Of a stretch of DNA of 64,000 bases, positions 18,191 through 26,423 are shown one piece after another. The notes beneath the pieces were generated by a model that was not told where the DNA came from, made no database searches, and worked only from the letters and a program-made list of their open reading frames with translations. Numbering within the stretch: the first letter of the stretch is position 1; every line of letters begins with the position of its first letter. The stretch is from assembly GCF_004886325.1 (NCBI RefSeq), contig NZ_QXFN01000001.1, positions 124,001 to 188,000 of the forward strand, read 5' to 3'. A program made the position numbers and the translations under genes. The stretch is from Cellulomonas telluris (lineage in GTDB: Bacteria; Actinomycetota; Actinomycetes; Actinomycetales; Cellulomonadaceae).

Positions 18191-19363
18191 GTGCGTGCGG
18201 TCCGTCGGGTGCCCTGGTGGCTGGTGGCCGTCGTCGTCGGCGGCACGCTCGTGGCGACCGGCGCGCTGCCGGTGGCCGACGCCCGCGACCTGGTCGAGCG
18301 CACCGGCCCGGTGCTGCTGTTCCTGGCCGCGCTCACGGTCGTCGCCGAGCTCTGCGCCGCCGCCGGGCTCTTCGACGCCGCCGCGGCGGCGACGTCCCGG
18401 CTCGCCCGCGGCCGACGCCCCGTGCTGTGGCTGCTCGTCGTGGTGCTCGCGACCGTCTCCACCGCGGTGCTCTCCCTCGACACGACGGCCGTGCTGCTGA
18501 CGCCCGTCGTCGTCGCGCTCGCCCGCCGGACCGGCTCGGACCCGCTGCGGTTCGCGCTCGTCGTCGTCGCGCTCGCGAACACGGCCTCGCTCGTCCTGCC
18601 GGTCTCCAACCTGACGAACCTGCTCGCCGACCGCGCGCTGCGCCGGACCGGCGCCGACTACCTCGCGCTCATGTGGGCGCCCGCGCTGGCCGCCGTGGTC
18701 GTCACGGTGGCCCTCCTGGCGCTGCGCGACCGCCGGTCCATCGGCGGGCGGTACGACGCACCCCCGGCCCGCGCGGTGCCGGACCGGCCGCTGCTCGTCG
18801 TCGCCGCCGTGACGACCGTGCTCATGGCGACCGCGTTCGTGGCCGGCGTCGAGCCCGTGGTCGCCGGCGCCGCGGCCGCGGCCGTGCTGGCGGTGGCGAC
18901 GGCGGTGCGCCGTCGCCCGTGGCCCGCTCCCCCGGCCGAGCTCGTGCCGTGGCGCACGCTGCTCGTCGTCGGCGGCCTGTTCGTCGTCGTCGAGACGGTG
19001 CGCGTCCACGGCGGCGCGGCGCTGGCGGCGTCCGCGGCCGGCGAGGGCGACGACCTCGGCGCGCTGCTGCGGCTCGCCGCGACCGCGGCGCTCACGTCGA
19101 ACGTCGTCAACAACCTGCCCGCGTACCTCGCGCTCGAGCCCGCCGCGGCCGCCGACCCGCTGCGGCTCGCGGCGCTGCTGGTCGGCACCGGGGCCGGCGC
19201 GGTCCTCACGCCGTGGGGCTCGCTCGCGACCGTGCTGTGGTGGCAGCGCTGCAGGGCGCTGCTGCTGCACGTGCCCGCCGGTGTGATCGTGCAGCAGGGC
19301 CTGCTGCTGGCGGCGCCGGTGGTGGCGGCGTCCGTCGCGGCCCTCGTCGCGACCGCCGCCTGA
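18191..19363 (+). CDS. ArsB/NhaD (SLC13-like) membrane permease
   Basis: A 390-residue integral membrane protein of about 11 helices. It resembles the ArsB/NhaD/SLC13 ion-transporter superfamily: STAVLSLDTTAVLLTPVVVA, then the ANTASLVLPVSNLTNLLA loop, and in the second half LTSNVVNNLPAYLAL and GTGAGAVLTPWGSLA. The two Asn-rich loops are the repeated substrate-site signature. The substrate (arsenite, Na+/H+ or a dicarboxylate) cannot be told, and no ars genes are nearby. GTG 18191 follows TAGCGT by 6 nt (leaderless). Confidence 0.82.
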   Translation: MRAVRRVPWWLVAVVVGGTLVATGALPVADARDLVERTGPVLLFLAALTVVAELCAAAGLFDAAAAATSRLARGRRPVLWLLVVVLATVSTAVLSLDTTAVLLTPVVVALARRTGSDPLRFALVVVALANTASLVLPVSNLTNLLADRALRRTGADYLALMWAPALAAVVVTVALLALRDRRSIGGRYDAPPARAVPDRPLLVVAAVTTVLMATAFVAGVEPVVAGAAAAAVLAVATAVRRRPWPAPPAELVPWRTLLVVGGLFVVVETVRVHGGAALAASAAGEGDDLGALLRLAATAALTSNVVNNLPAYLALEPAAAADPLRLAALLVGTGAGAVLTPWGSLATVLWWQRCRALLLHVPAGVIVQQGLLLAAPVVAASVAALVATAA

Positions 19364-19391
19364 CCCCCCGCCCGCCGGCCCCGCCCACCAG

Positions 19392-19453
19392 TGCGGCAGA
19401 TGCGTCACGAGTGCGGGTGTTGCAGCACCCGCACTCGTGACGCATCTACCGCA
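19392..19453. repeat. Long palindrome, copy 1 of a dispersed element
   Basis: A 22-bp arm at 19398-19419 is perfectly complementary to 19426-19447 around loop TTGCAG. TGCGG (19392-19396) and CCGCA (19449-19453) extend the stem past one mismatch. It sits between two convergent genes, so it can serve as a bidirectional terminator. Its right half closely matches the element near 39430-39452. Confidence 0.85.
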
Positions 19454-19480
19454 GTCGACGGGCGTGGGGCCGGGGTGGGA

Positions 19481-20086
19481 TCAGGGGGACGGCGGGCGGA
19501 CCGGCAGGAACGTCAGGCGCGCACGCTTGGTGGGCAGGTCCACCTCGGGCCCGAGGACGGCGCCGAGCAGCTCGGCGCGGCGCAGCATGGCCGTGTTGCG
19601 GGCGTCGGGCTCGCCGACGATCCGCGTGGCACCGGTGGTCTCCGCCGCGACCTGCACCAGCGCGAGCAGCAGGCGCTGGGAGAAGCCCCGCTCGCACCCG
19701 GGCGGACGGGCGCCCACGAGCACGTGCACGCCCAGGTCACCCGGCTGCACGTCGTAGACCTCGCCCACCGGGTCGTGCGCCGGCTCGTAGACCTGCACCA
19801 GCGCGACGGGGACGCCGTCCACCCGGGACAGCAGCGCGTGGTGGTGCTCCAGCCCGTCGACGAACGCGTACGTCTCGCGCAGCTCGTCCGCGGTCAGGTG
19901 CTGCAGCCCCCAGAACTCCGTGCCGCGCGCCGTGCACCAGGCGTGCAGGGTCGGCAGGTCCGCGTCGAGGTCGAGCACCGACGTCGTCAGGACGCCCAGC
20001 CCGTCGACGGCACGCTCGTCGACCACCGTGCCGCCGGGCAGGACCGCCCACGCGGCGGTGAGCCCCGGCGCCACCGCCGACGTCAC
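19481..20086 (-). CDS. desH: Second siderophore-type GNAT acyltransferase (DesH-like)
   Basis: A 201-residue acyltransferase of the GNAT group used in hydroxamate siderophores. Recognisable parts are EFWGLQHLTADEL, VYEPAHDPVGEVYDVQPGD, GVHVLVGARPPG and IVGEPDARNTAMLRRAELLG, the last being the acetyl-CoA and C-terminal pattern shared with DesC/RhbD. GTG 20086 overlaps the acylase stop as GTGA, making it the last gene of the des operon. It differs clearly from DesC upstream. From memory, expanded actinobacterial des clusters carry a penicillin-amidase gene and an extra acyltransferase named desG and desH; I use those names tentatively. Its acyl donor is unknown. Confidence 0.75.
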   Translation of the reverse strand: MTSAVAPGLTAAWAVLPGGTVVDERAVDGLGVLTTSVLDLDADLPTLHAWCTARGTEFWGLQHLTADELRETYAFVDGLEHHHALLSRVDGVPVALVQVYEPAHDPVGEVYDVQPGDLGVHVLVGARPPGCERGFSQRLLLALVQVAAETTGATRIVGEPDARNTAMLRRAELLGAVLGPEVDLPTKRARLTFLPVRPPSP

Positions 20087-22455
20087 TCCCCCACCCCGTC
20101 CGGCAGCGGCTCCGGGGTGAGGCGGTCCCAGTCGGTCACGACCTCGACGGTCCGCGCGACGGCCCACCGCGGGTGCTGGTCCGCGAAGTGCGGGCTGCGG
20201 GGGTCGCCGCTGGTGCCGAACGGCACGCCCCACCGGCTGCGGTCGCGGTCGGCCAGGTCCCAGACCCAGCGCGCCACCGAGCCGCGGAACGCGCGGTCCG
20301 TCACGCCCGGGACGGTGCCCGTGCAGCGCAGCGTGTCCTGGTCGCCCGCCAGGGGCAGTGCGGGCACGGACGGCACGGCGGCGCCGGGGACGTCCGCGAG
20401 CACGTGCGCCGGCAGCACCCTGTGCCGCGCGCCCCACGTCTCGTCCTGCGACGCGCCGGCGGCGACCTCCTCGAGGGCCGCGCGCACGTGGGCGGGTCCG
20501 TCGATGCCGAGGTCGGCGCGGTCGAGCAGCGCCCCGAGCGCCTGGCCGACGCGTCCGCGCAGACCGAACCACGCGTCGAACGCGGGCCCGGCCCGGTGCG
20601 GCGCGGCGAGCGCGACCAGCGCGGGTTCCGCGACGAGCCGGGCGACGAGCGCACCGCGCAGGTCGGCGAGCAGCGCGGCCTCGTGCGAGCCGGCGTCCAT
20701 GTGCAGGTCCCATGCGAGCAGGCGGTCGCGGACGGCCGCGGCCGCCGGCGTCAGCCCCTCGACGGCCGCGACCTGCCGCAGCAGCCGCCCCGCCCCTGCC
20801 CAGTGCGTGTCGCCGTGGATCTCCGCCATGTCCGACGGGCCGAGCGCACGGCCCCGGCGCTCGTCGAGCAGCGCGCGCAGGCGGGTGGCGCGGTCCGGGC
20901 TGTAGACGGCACCGTGGTGCCGCTCCGGCGCCGACGGCCAGTCGTTCGCGTCCGCCGCGGTGTCCGTGACGGCCCGCGGTGCGGCGAGCGTCCGCCACGG
21001 GCGCGGCGCGTGCGCCGGGTCCCAGGCGCGCAGCGGCAGCAGCCGGTCGTCGGGGTCGCGGTCCGCGACGCGCCCGGCGTCGAAGGAGAGGACGGTGCCG
21101 TCGGCGTCGGCGGCGAGCACCCGGTTGACGGGGTCGACCCAGCCCGCGAGCGCGGCGGCGACGTCGTGCGCGGTGCGCGCGCGCAGCAGCGGGCGCAGGC
21201 AGGCGAACCCCAGGTCGTCGTCGACCCGCGGCTGCAGGCGCACCGAGCGGGCCTCCTCGCCGGTCACGGCGGGGACCGCGCCGGTGGCGACCTGGTCCTG
21301 CCGGGCCGTTGCGGCCTCGTCGGGTGCCACGGGTGCGGCGTCGTCGGGAGCCACAGGTGTGGCGTCGTCGGGTGCCGCGCCGGCACCCTCGTCGACGGCC
21401 AGGACCCCGGCCGCGGCGGCGTCCCCGGCGGACGACGCGGCGGTGCCCGGTGCGTCGGACGTGCCGGCGCCCGCGGTGTCCTGCTCGGACGGGATCCCCC
21501 GGACCACGACCGGCCCGCGCGCCGTCTCGAGCACGTCGACCGTCAGCGGCTGCCCGCCGCGCACGCGCACGTGCGCCGTCGTCCGCTCGACGGGCTCCCA
21601 CCCGTCCGGGCCGAGCGCCTCCCACGCCCCGGCCCCCGTCCGGCGCAGCCGCTCGCGGAACACCTCGGCGGCGTGCGCGACCGCGTTCGTGATGCCCCAG
21701 GCGGCGGTGCCCGCGTGCCCGAAGTGCGGCAGGCCCGGCACGCCGGGGAACGCGAGCCCGAGCACGTCGTACTCCGGGCACGCGAGCCGGATCTGCTGGT
21801 AGACGCCGGGCAGCTCGAGGACGCGGTGCGGGTCGCCGGCGAGCAGCGGGCGGCCGGACACGGTCCGCGAGCCGTGCAGCGCCCACGCGTTGGAGCCGCT
21901 GGACGGCCCGTCCGCGGCGGGGTCGAACAGCCGCACGAGGTCGAGGGGGTCGAGCGCGGCGAGCCCCGGGTGGCCGGACTCCCGTGCGGCGCGGACGACG
22001 TGGTCGTGCCAGAGCACGCGCGGGAACGTGGAGAAGAGCGCGTGGTTGACGAGGAACACGCCGAGCGGCGCCCACGCGGGCCACGGGTCGTCGGGGGTGC
22101 TGCCGCCGAGCACGCGGTCGAGCTCGTCGACCTCGACCGGCCGCCCCGCCGACGCCAGCCCCGCGTTCACGCCCACCGTGTAGGCGTCCACCCACGCGCG
22201 GTCGCCGTCCCCGAGCGCCGCGTACGCGCGCTGCGCGGTGTCCGGCAGGCGCAGCCGGTGCGCGACGACGTCCCACCCGACGCCGGCCTCCCCGATGTGC
22301 TCGGCGAGGCGTCCCTCGGCGCGCCAGCGGTCCGTCTGCACCTGCCACGTGCGGTCGCGTGCGGTCACCCACCCCTGGCCGTACGCCAGGGCGAGCTCGT
22401 CGGACGCGCGCACGTGCGGGACGCCGCACGCGTCGCGGAACACCTCGAAGGCCAT
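20083..22455 (-). CDS. desG: Penicillin-acylase-family Ntn amidase (DesG-like)
   Basis: A 790-residue Ntn hydrolase precursor. The autoproteolysis site and nucleophile are clear in GPSSGSNAWALHG (Ser188 would become the beta-chain N-terminus), followed by LLAGDPH. Further landmarks are HFGHAGTAAWGITNA and, near the C-terminus, GDQDTLRCTGTVPGV. No signal peptide is visible, although classic penicillin acylases and PvdQ are exported, so this one may act in the cytosol. It is 1 nt after desD and overlaps the last acyltransferase. A role in adding or removing an acyl group on desferrioxamine is inference. A low-complexity Ala/Asp/Pro insert is encoded around 21290-21480. Confidence 0.82.
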   Translation of the reverse strand: MAFEVFRDACGVPHVRASDELALAYGQGWVTARDRTWQVQTDRWRAEGRLAEHIGEAGVGWDVVAHRLRLPDTAQRAYAALGDGDRAWVDAYTVGVNAGLASAGRPVEVDELDRVLGGSTPDDPWPAWAPLGVFLVNHALFSTFPRVLWHDHVVRAARESGHPGLAALDPLDLVRLFDPAADGPSSGSNAWALHGSRTVSGRPLLAGDPHRVLELPGVYQQIRLACPEYDVLGLAFPGVPGLPHFGHAGTAAWGITNAVAHAAEVFRERLRRTGAGAWEALGPDGWEPVERTTAHVRVRGGQPLTVDVLETARGPVVVRGIPSEQDTAGAGTSDAPGTAASSAGDAAAAGVLAVDEGAGAAPDDATPVAPDDAAPVAPDEAATARQDQVATGAVPAVTGEEARSVRLQPRVDDDLGFACLRPLLRARTAHDVAAALAGWVDPVNRVLAADADGTVLSFDAGRVADRDPDDRLLPLRAWDPAHAPRPWRTLAAPRAVTDTAADANDWPSAPERHHGAVYSPDRATRLRALLDERRGRALGPSDMAEIHGDTHWAGAGRLLRQVAAVEGLTPAAAAVRDRLLAWDLHMDAGSHEAALLADLRGALVARLVAEPALVALAAPHRAGPAFDAWFGLRGRVGQALGALLDRADLGIDGPAHVRAALEEVAAGASQDETWGARHRVLPAHVLADVPGAAVPSVPALPLAGDQDTLRCTGTVPGVTDRAFRGSVARWVWDLADRDRSRWGVPFGTSGDPRSPHFADQHPRWAVARTVEVVTDWDRLTPEPLPDGVGE
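21311..21382 (-). repeat. Three 24-bp tandem repeats inside the acylase gene
   Basis: Units at 21311-21334, 21335-21358 and 21359-21382 differ at a few positions each. In the protein they encode APDDATPV, APDDAAPV and a diverged APDEAATA-like unit. The in-frame length suits slippage without loss of the gene. Confidence 0.75.
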
Positions 22456-22456
22456 G

Positions 22457-24382
22457 TCAGGCAGTCTCGTCCGCGGGACGGCCGGCGGCCCGGCGCGGGG
22501 CGTCCGCTCCCGGCGCGTCACCCGCCCGGTCGTCCTCCTGCCCGGCGACGGCGCCGCGCGCGACCGGGTTGGCGAGCGTGCCCGCGTAGATGAGGGACGA
22601 CGACTGGTCGGCCAGGTCGACCATCTGCAGCGTGTTGCGCAGCTGCAGCCGGTTGAGGCACGAGTGCGCGAACCGGGGGGCGCGCAGGTCGACGCCCGAC
22701 GGCAGGTCGGGGTGGTCGGCGAGGTGCCCGTCGATCGTCTCGGCGACGACGCCCCAGAACGCCCCCTCGGTCAGCACGCCGTCGGTGACGAGCACCGCGG
22801 CGAGGTGCCGCAGCACGCCGTCGAGCACGTCGGTGAAGATCGCGAGGGCCTTCTCGTCGTCGTCGACGACGGCGCGGATGCGCTCGACCTCGGGCGGCAG
22901 CGGGCGGTCGGACAGGACGGCGACCTCCTCGCCGATGTCCTTGAGGAACGCGCCGACGGGCACGTGGTCGGACCACACGAGGATCACGTTCTCGCCGTGC
23001 GGCATGAACGCGAGGTCGTGCGCGCGCAGGCAGTGCACGAGCGGGCGCAGGTAGACCCGCAGGTAGGCGCGCAGCCAGTCGGCGGGGTCGAGGCCCGACG
23101 CCCGCACGGCCGCCGTCGCGTACGCGTCGCCGGCGGCGTCACGGTGCAGGAGGGCGGCCATCGTCGTCGCCCGCTGCCCGGGCGCGAGCAGGGCGTGCGG
23201 CTGCTCGCGCCACAGCGCGGCGAGCATCTTGCGGTGCGCGTTGGGGCGGGGCGTGCGGTGGTAGACGTCGCCCGTGTAGCCGATGGACGCCCGCTCGCGC
23301 AGCACGCGGACCCCGCACGCGGCGAGCTCGGGGTCGGAGTCGACGAGGTCCGCGACCCAGTCGTTGATCGCGGGCGTGGCCCGCATGTACGCCGGCGACA
23401 GCCCGCGCAGGAAGCCCATGTTCTGGATCGCGACGGCCGTCTTGACGTAGTGCCGGTCCGGGCGGCTGACGTTGAGGAACGTGCGCACGGACTGCTGCGC
23501 GCGGTACTCGTCGTCCGACTCGCCGAGCAGGACGAGGTCGCGGCGCGCGACGTCGGGGGCGAACGTCACCGCGACGCGGTGCTCCCACTGCCACGGGTGC
23601 ACGGGCAGGTAGCGGTAGTCGGCGGGGTCGAGCCCGAGGTCGCGCAGGCGGGCCTCGAAGCGGGCGAGCGTGGCCGGGTCCAGCTCGTGCCGGTACAGCG
23701 CGTCCTCGGTGAGGCCCGCGCCGGTGGCGACGTGGCTGACGGCACGGCGCGCGGCGAGCCAGACGAGCCGGACCGGGCGCCCGGCCTCGGGGCTGTAGGC
23801 GTCGTGCTCGCAGACCCCGTACCCGATGCGCCCGTTGTTCGCGACGAAGGACGGGTGCCCCTCGGTCATCGCCTGCTCGACCGTGGCGAGGTCCGCGTGC
23901 AGCAGCTCGGCGACCGTCGGCTGCGGGTGCGCGCGCCGGTACGCGGCGCTGGCCAGCGTGGACGACAGCTCCTCGAGGTAGAGCGCGAGCAGGTCGTCGG
24001 GGATGCGCAGCAGCGGCTGCAGCTCCAGCACGAGGTCGAGGACGTCCAGCGGGGCGGGCTCGCCGTCGACCTCGCGGGTGAGCGTGGTCCGGTCGATCGC
24101 CCAGTGCTCGAGGGCGAGGCGCCGGGCGCGGAACCGGTAGGCGGCACGGTGCCCGTCCGGGGCGTCCAGCGTGACCACGTACGCCCGCGTCCCGCCGGTG
24201 CCGGGCGCGGCGGACCGGTCCAGCGCGGGGGCCAGCAGCCGCTCGTGCGCGAACTCCGCCAGCGCCTTCGCCACGAGGTGGCGCTGGGCGGCGGCCAGGT
24301 GCTCGGGCGTGAGGTGGTCCGCCGGGTGAGGAGGGCGGGCCGGGCCGCGGAGGGCGACGGGCGGGAGGTCGGTCAGCGTCAT
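22457..24382 (-). CDS. desD: NIS siderophore synthetase DesD
   Basis: A 641-residue IucA/IucC-family synthetase. In the desferrioxamine pathway DesD joins and cyclises hydroxamate units with ATP. Landmarks are EGHPSFVANNGRIGYG, YLPVHPWQWEH, TFLNVSRPDRHYVKTAVAIQ, PHGENVIL and GAFLKDIGEEV. ATG 24382 overlaps the desC stop as ATGA. The last 30 residues are a charged, probably disordered tail. It works on the product of desA, desB and desC immediately upstream. Confidence 0.94.
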   Translation of the reverse strand: MTLTDLPPVALRGPARPPHPADHLTPEHLAAAQRHLVAKALAEFAHERLLAPALDRSAAPGTGGTRAYVVTLDAPDGHRAAYRFRARRLALEHWAIDRTTLTREVDGEPAPLDVLDLVLELQPLLRIPDDLLALYLEELSSTLASAAYRRAHPQPTVAELLHADLATVEQAMTEGHPSFVANNGRIGYGVCEHDAYSPEAGRPVRLVWLAARRAVSHVATGAGLTEDALYRHELDPATLARFEARLRDLGLDPADYRYLPVHPWQWEHRVAVTFAPDVARRDLVLLGESDDEYRAQQSVRTFLNVSRPDRHYVKTAVAIQNMGFLRGLSPAYMRATPAINDWVADLVDSDPELAACGVRVLRERASIGYTGDVYHRTPRPNAHRKMLAALWREQPHALLAPGQRATTMAALLHRDAAGDAYATAAVRASGLDPADWLRAYLRVYLRPLVHCLRAHDLAFMPHGENVILVWSDHVPVGAFLKDIGEEVAVLSDRPLPPEVERIRAVVDDDEKALAIFTDVLDGVLRHLAAVLVTDGVLTEGAFWGVVAETIDGHLADHPDLPSGVDLRAPRFAHSCLNRLQLRNTLQMVDLADQSSSLIYAGTLANPVARGAVAGQEDDRAGDAPGADAPRRAAGRPADETA

Positions 24383-25008
24383 CGGGGGTCCTCGTGGGTC
24401 GTGGTGGCGCCGAGCCGGCTGGCGGCGAAGTCCTCGCGCGTGCACACGGACAGCGCCGCACGCTTGCCGGGCAGGTCGACCTCGCGCACGACGCGGAAGC
24501 CCGCGGCGGCGTTCTTGGCGGCGATGGCGGTGTTGCGCACGTCCGGCTCGACGACGACGCGCTGGGCGCGCAGCGTGCCGAAGCAGAAGCGCATGGTGGC
24601 GGCCATGACGGCGTCGGTGAGCCCGTGCAGGCGCGGGCCCTGCGGCGGCGCGACGAGCAGGTGCATGCCGACGTCGCCCGTGCGGGCGCGGTACACGCCC
24701 TTGAGCAGGACGCGCGAGGGGTCGTACGTCTCGACCATGAACGTCGGCCGGCCGGCAACACGGCCGATCCACGCGTGCTCGTCGGTCGACTCCGCGAGCC
24801 GCTGCTCGTAGGCGAGCACCTCGTCCAGGCCGAGGTCCTGCATCTGCCAGAACGCGGACGCCGGGTGCGTGAGCCAGTGGTGCAGCACCTGCGCGTCCCG
24901 CTCCGGGACGACGCGGTCCAGGCGGACCGGGCCGATGCGCTTCCACGCCTCGTCGCGGACGACCTGCGCGGACAGCGGCTCGGTGGCCTGCGAGCGCCAG
25001 CCCGTCAC
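24379..25008 (-). CDS. desC: N-hydroxycadaverine acyltransferase DesC
   Basis: A 209-residue GNAT-type acyltransferase. In desferrioxamine synthesis it puts succinyl or acetyl groups on N-hydroxycadaverine. Motifs include PASAFWQMQDLGLDEVLAYE, ARTGDVGMHLLVAPP and VVEPDVRNTAIAAKNAAAGF. GTG 25008 overlaps the desB stop as GTGA. It is the canonical third gene of the operon and is distinct from the terminal DesH-like paralogue. Confidence 0.92.
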   Translation of the reverse strand: MTGWRSQATEPLSAQVVRDEAWKRIGPVRLDRVVPERDAQVLHHWLTHPASAFWQMQDLGLDEVLAYEQRLAESTDEHAWIGRVAGRPTFMVETYDPSRVLLKGVYRARTGDVGMHLLVAPPQGPRLHGLTDAVMAATMRFCFGTLRAQRVVVEPDVRNTAIAAKNAAAGFRVVREVDLPGKRAALSVCTREDFAASRLGATTTHEDPR

Positions 25009-26423
25009 CGTGCCGCCTCGCCGGCGGGGGCGACGGGTGCGGCCGGGGCGGCGGGTGCGACCGGGGCCGCGGGTGCGGCGGGGACGACGGTCCCCGCCGG
25101 CGCCGGCTCGGCCCCCGTCGGCACGCCGAACTCCTGGAACGCGATGCGGCGCTCGCGCGGGTACACCTCGCGCCCGCACACCGCCGCGAGGATCGTCGAC
25201 GACCGCCACGGCCCGAAGCCCAGGTCCGGCGCCGTGAGCCCGTGCGTGTGCTCCTCGCCGTTCTGCACGAACACGCGCCCCCGCCCGCCGTCGACGGAGT
25301 AGTCGCGCGCCACGGCCAGCCGCCCGCGCTCGTCCCACTCCAGCCGGTGCGCGATGCCGAGGACGACGTCCGGCACCTGCGCCGCGTAGCCCGTGGCCAG
25401 CACGAGCGCCTCGGTGCTGCGCTCGTGCTCCGTGCCGAGCTGCGCGTGCCGCAGCCGCAGCGTGTACCGCTCGCCGTCCCACACCGCGCCCGTCACCTCG
25501 GTGTCGGTCAGCAGGGTGGTGGGCACCGGGCCGACCGCGCTCTTGCGGTAGAGGGTGTCGTAGATGTCGTCGACGAGGTCGGCGCTGATCCCCTTGTAGA
25601 GGCCGCGCTGCTCGCGCGTGAGGCGGTCGCGCAGGTCCACCGGCAGGGCGTGGAAGTGGTCGGTGTACTCCGGCGACGTCATCTCCAGCGTCAGCTTCGT
25701 GTACTCCATCGGGAAGAACCGGGGCGAGCGCGTCACCCAGTCCACGCGCTGCCCGCCCGGGCCCGTGCCCTCCAGCAGGTCGCGGTACACCTCCGCCGCG
25801 GACTGGCCGGAGCCGACGACCGTGACCGAGTCCGCCGACCGCAGCCGGTCGCGGTGCGGCAGGTAGTCGGACGAGTGCACCACCGGCCCGTCCAGGCCGC
25901 GCAGGGCTGCGGGGACGACGGGCTGCGTGCCGAGGCCCAGCACGACGTGACGCGTCCGGTACGACTCGACGTCGCCGCCGGGGGTGCGGGCGTGGACGAC
26001 GTAGAGGTCCTCGTCGTGGGGGTCGACCTCGACCGCCGTCACGGTCCGCCCCCACCGCAGGGCGGGCAGCCGGTCCGCCACCCACCGGCAGTACGCGTCG
26101 TACTCCGCGCGGAGGGGGTAGAAGCTCTCGCGGATGTAGAACGCGTACAGCCGCCCGGTCGCCTTGAGCCACGCGAGGAACGAGTACGGGCTGGTCGGGT
26201 CGGCCATGGTCACGAGGTCCGCGAGGAACGGGACCTGGATCGTCGCGCCCTCGAGCATCATGCCCGGGTGCCAGCGGAACTCGTCGGCGCGGTCGAGGAA
26301 CACCGTGTCGAGGTCGAGCGGGTCCGCGAGCGCCGCCAGGCCGAGGTTGAACGGGCCGATGCCGACGCCGACGAGGTCGTGCACGCGGGCCTCGGGTGCG
26401 ACCGGGGGCGTCGCGTCGCTCAC
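25005..26423 (-). CDS. desB: Cadaverine/lysine N-hydroxylase DesB
   Basis: A 472-residue flavin N-hydroxylating monooxygenase, which converts cadaverine to N-hydroxycadaverine. FAD motif GVGIGPFNLGLA is near the start, NADPH motif VTVVGSGQSAAEVYRDLL is near the middle and the ALVLATGYAAQVP segment comes late. GTG 26423 overlaps the desA stop as GTGA. The C-terminal 40 residues are an Ala/Pro/Val repeat tail (APAAPVAPAAPAAPVAPAGE) absent from typical homologues. Confidence 0.93.
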   Translation of the reverse strand: MSDATPPVAPEARVHDLVGVGIGPFNLGLAALADPLDLDTVFLDRADEFRWHPGMMLEGATIQVPFLADLVTMADPTSPYSFLAWLKATGRLYAFYIRESFYPLRAEYDAYCRWVADRLPALRWGRTVTAVEVDPHDEDLYVVHARTPGGDVESYRTRHVVLGLGTQPVVPAALRGLDGPVVHSSDYLPHRDRLRSADSVTVVGSGQSAAEVYRDLLEGTGPGGQRVDWVTRSPRFFPMEYTKLTLEMTSPEYTDHFHALPVDLRDRLTREQRGLYKGISADLVDDIYDTLYRKSAVGPVPTTLLTDTEVTGAVWDGERYTLRLRHAQLGTEHERSTEALVLATGYAAQVPDVVLGIAHRLEWDERGRLAVARDYSVDGGRGRVFVQNGEEHTHGLTAPDLGFGPWRSSTILAAVCGREVYPRERRIAFQEFGVPTGAEPAPAGTVVPAAPAAPVAPAAPAAPVAPAGEAAR

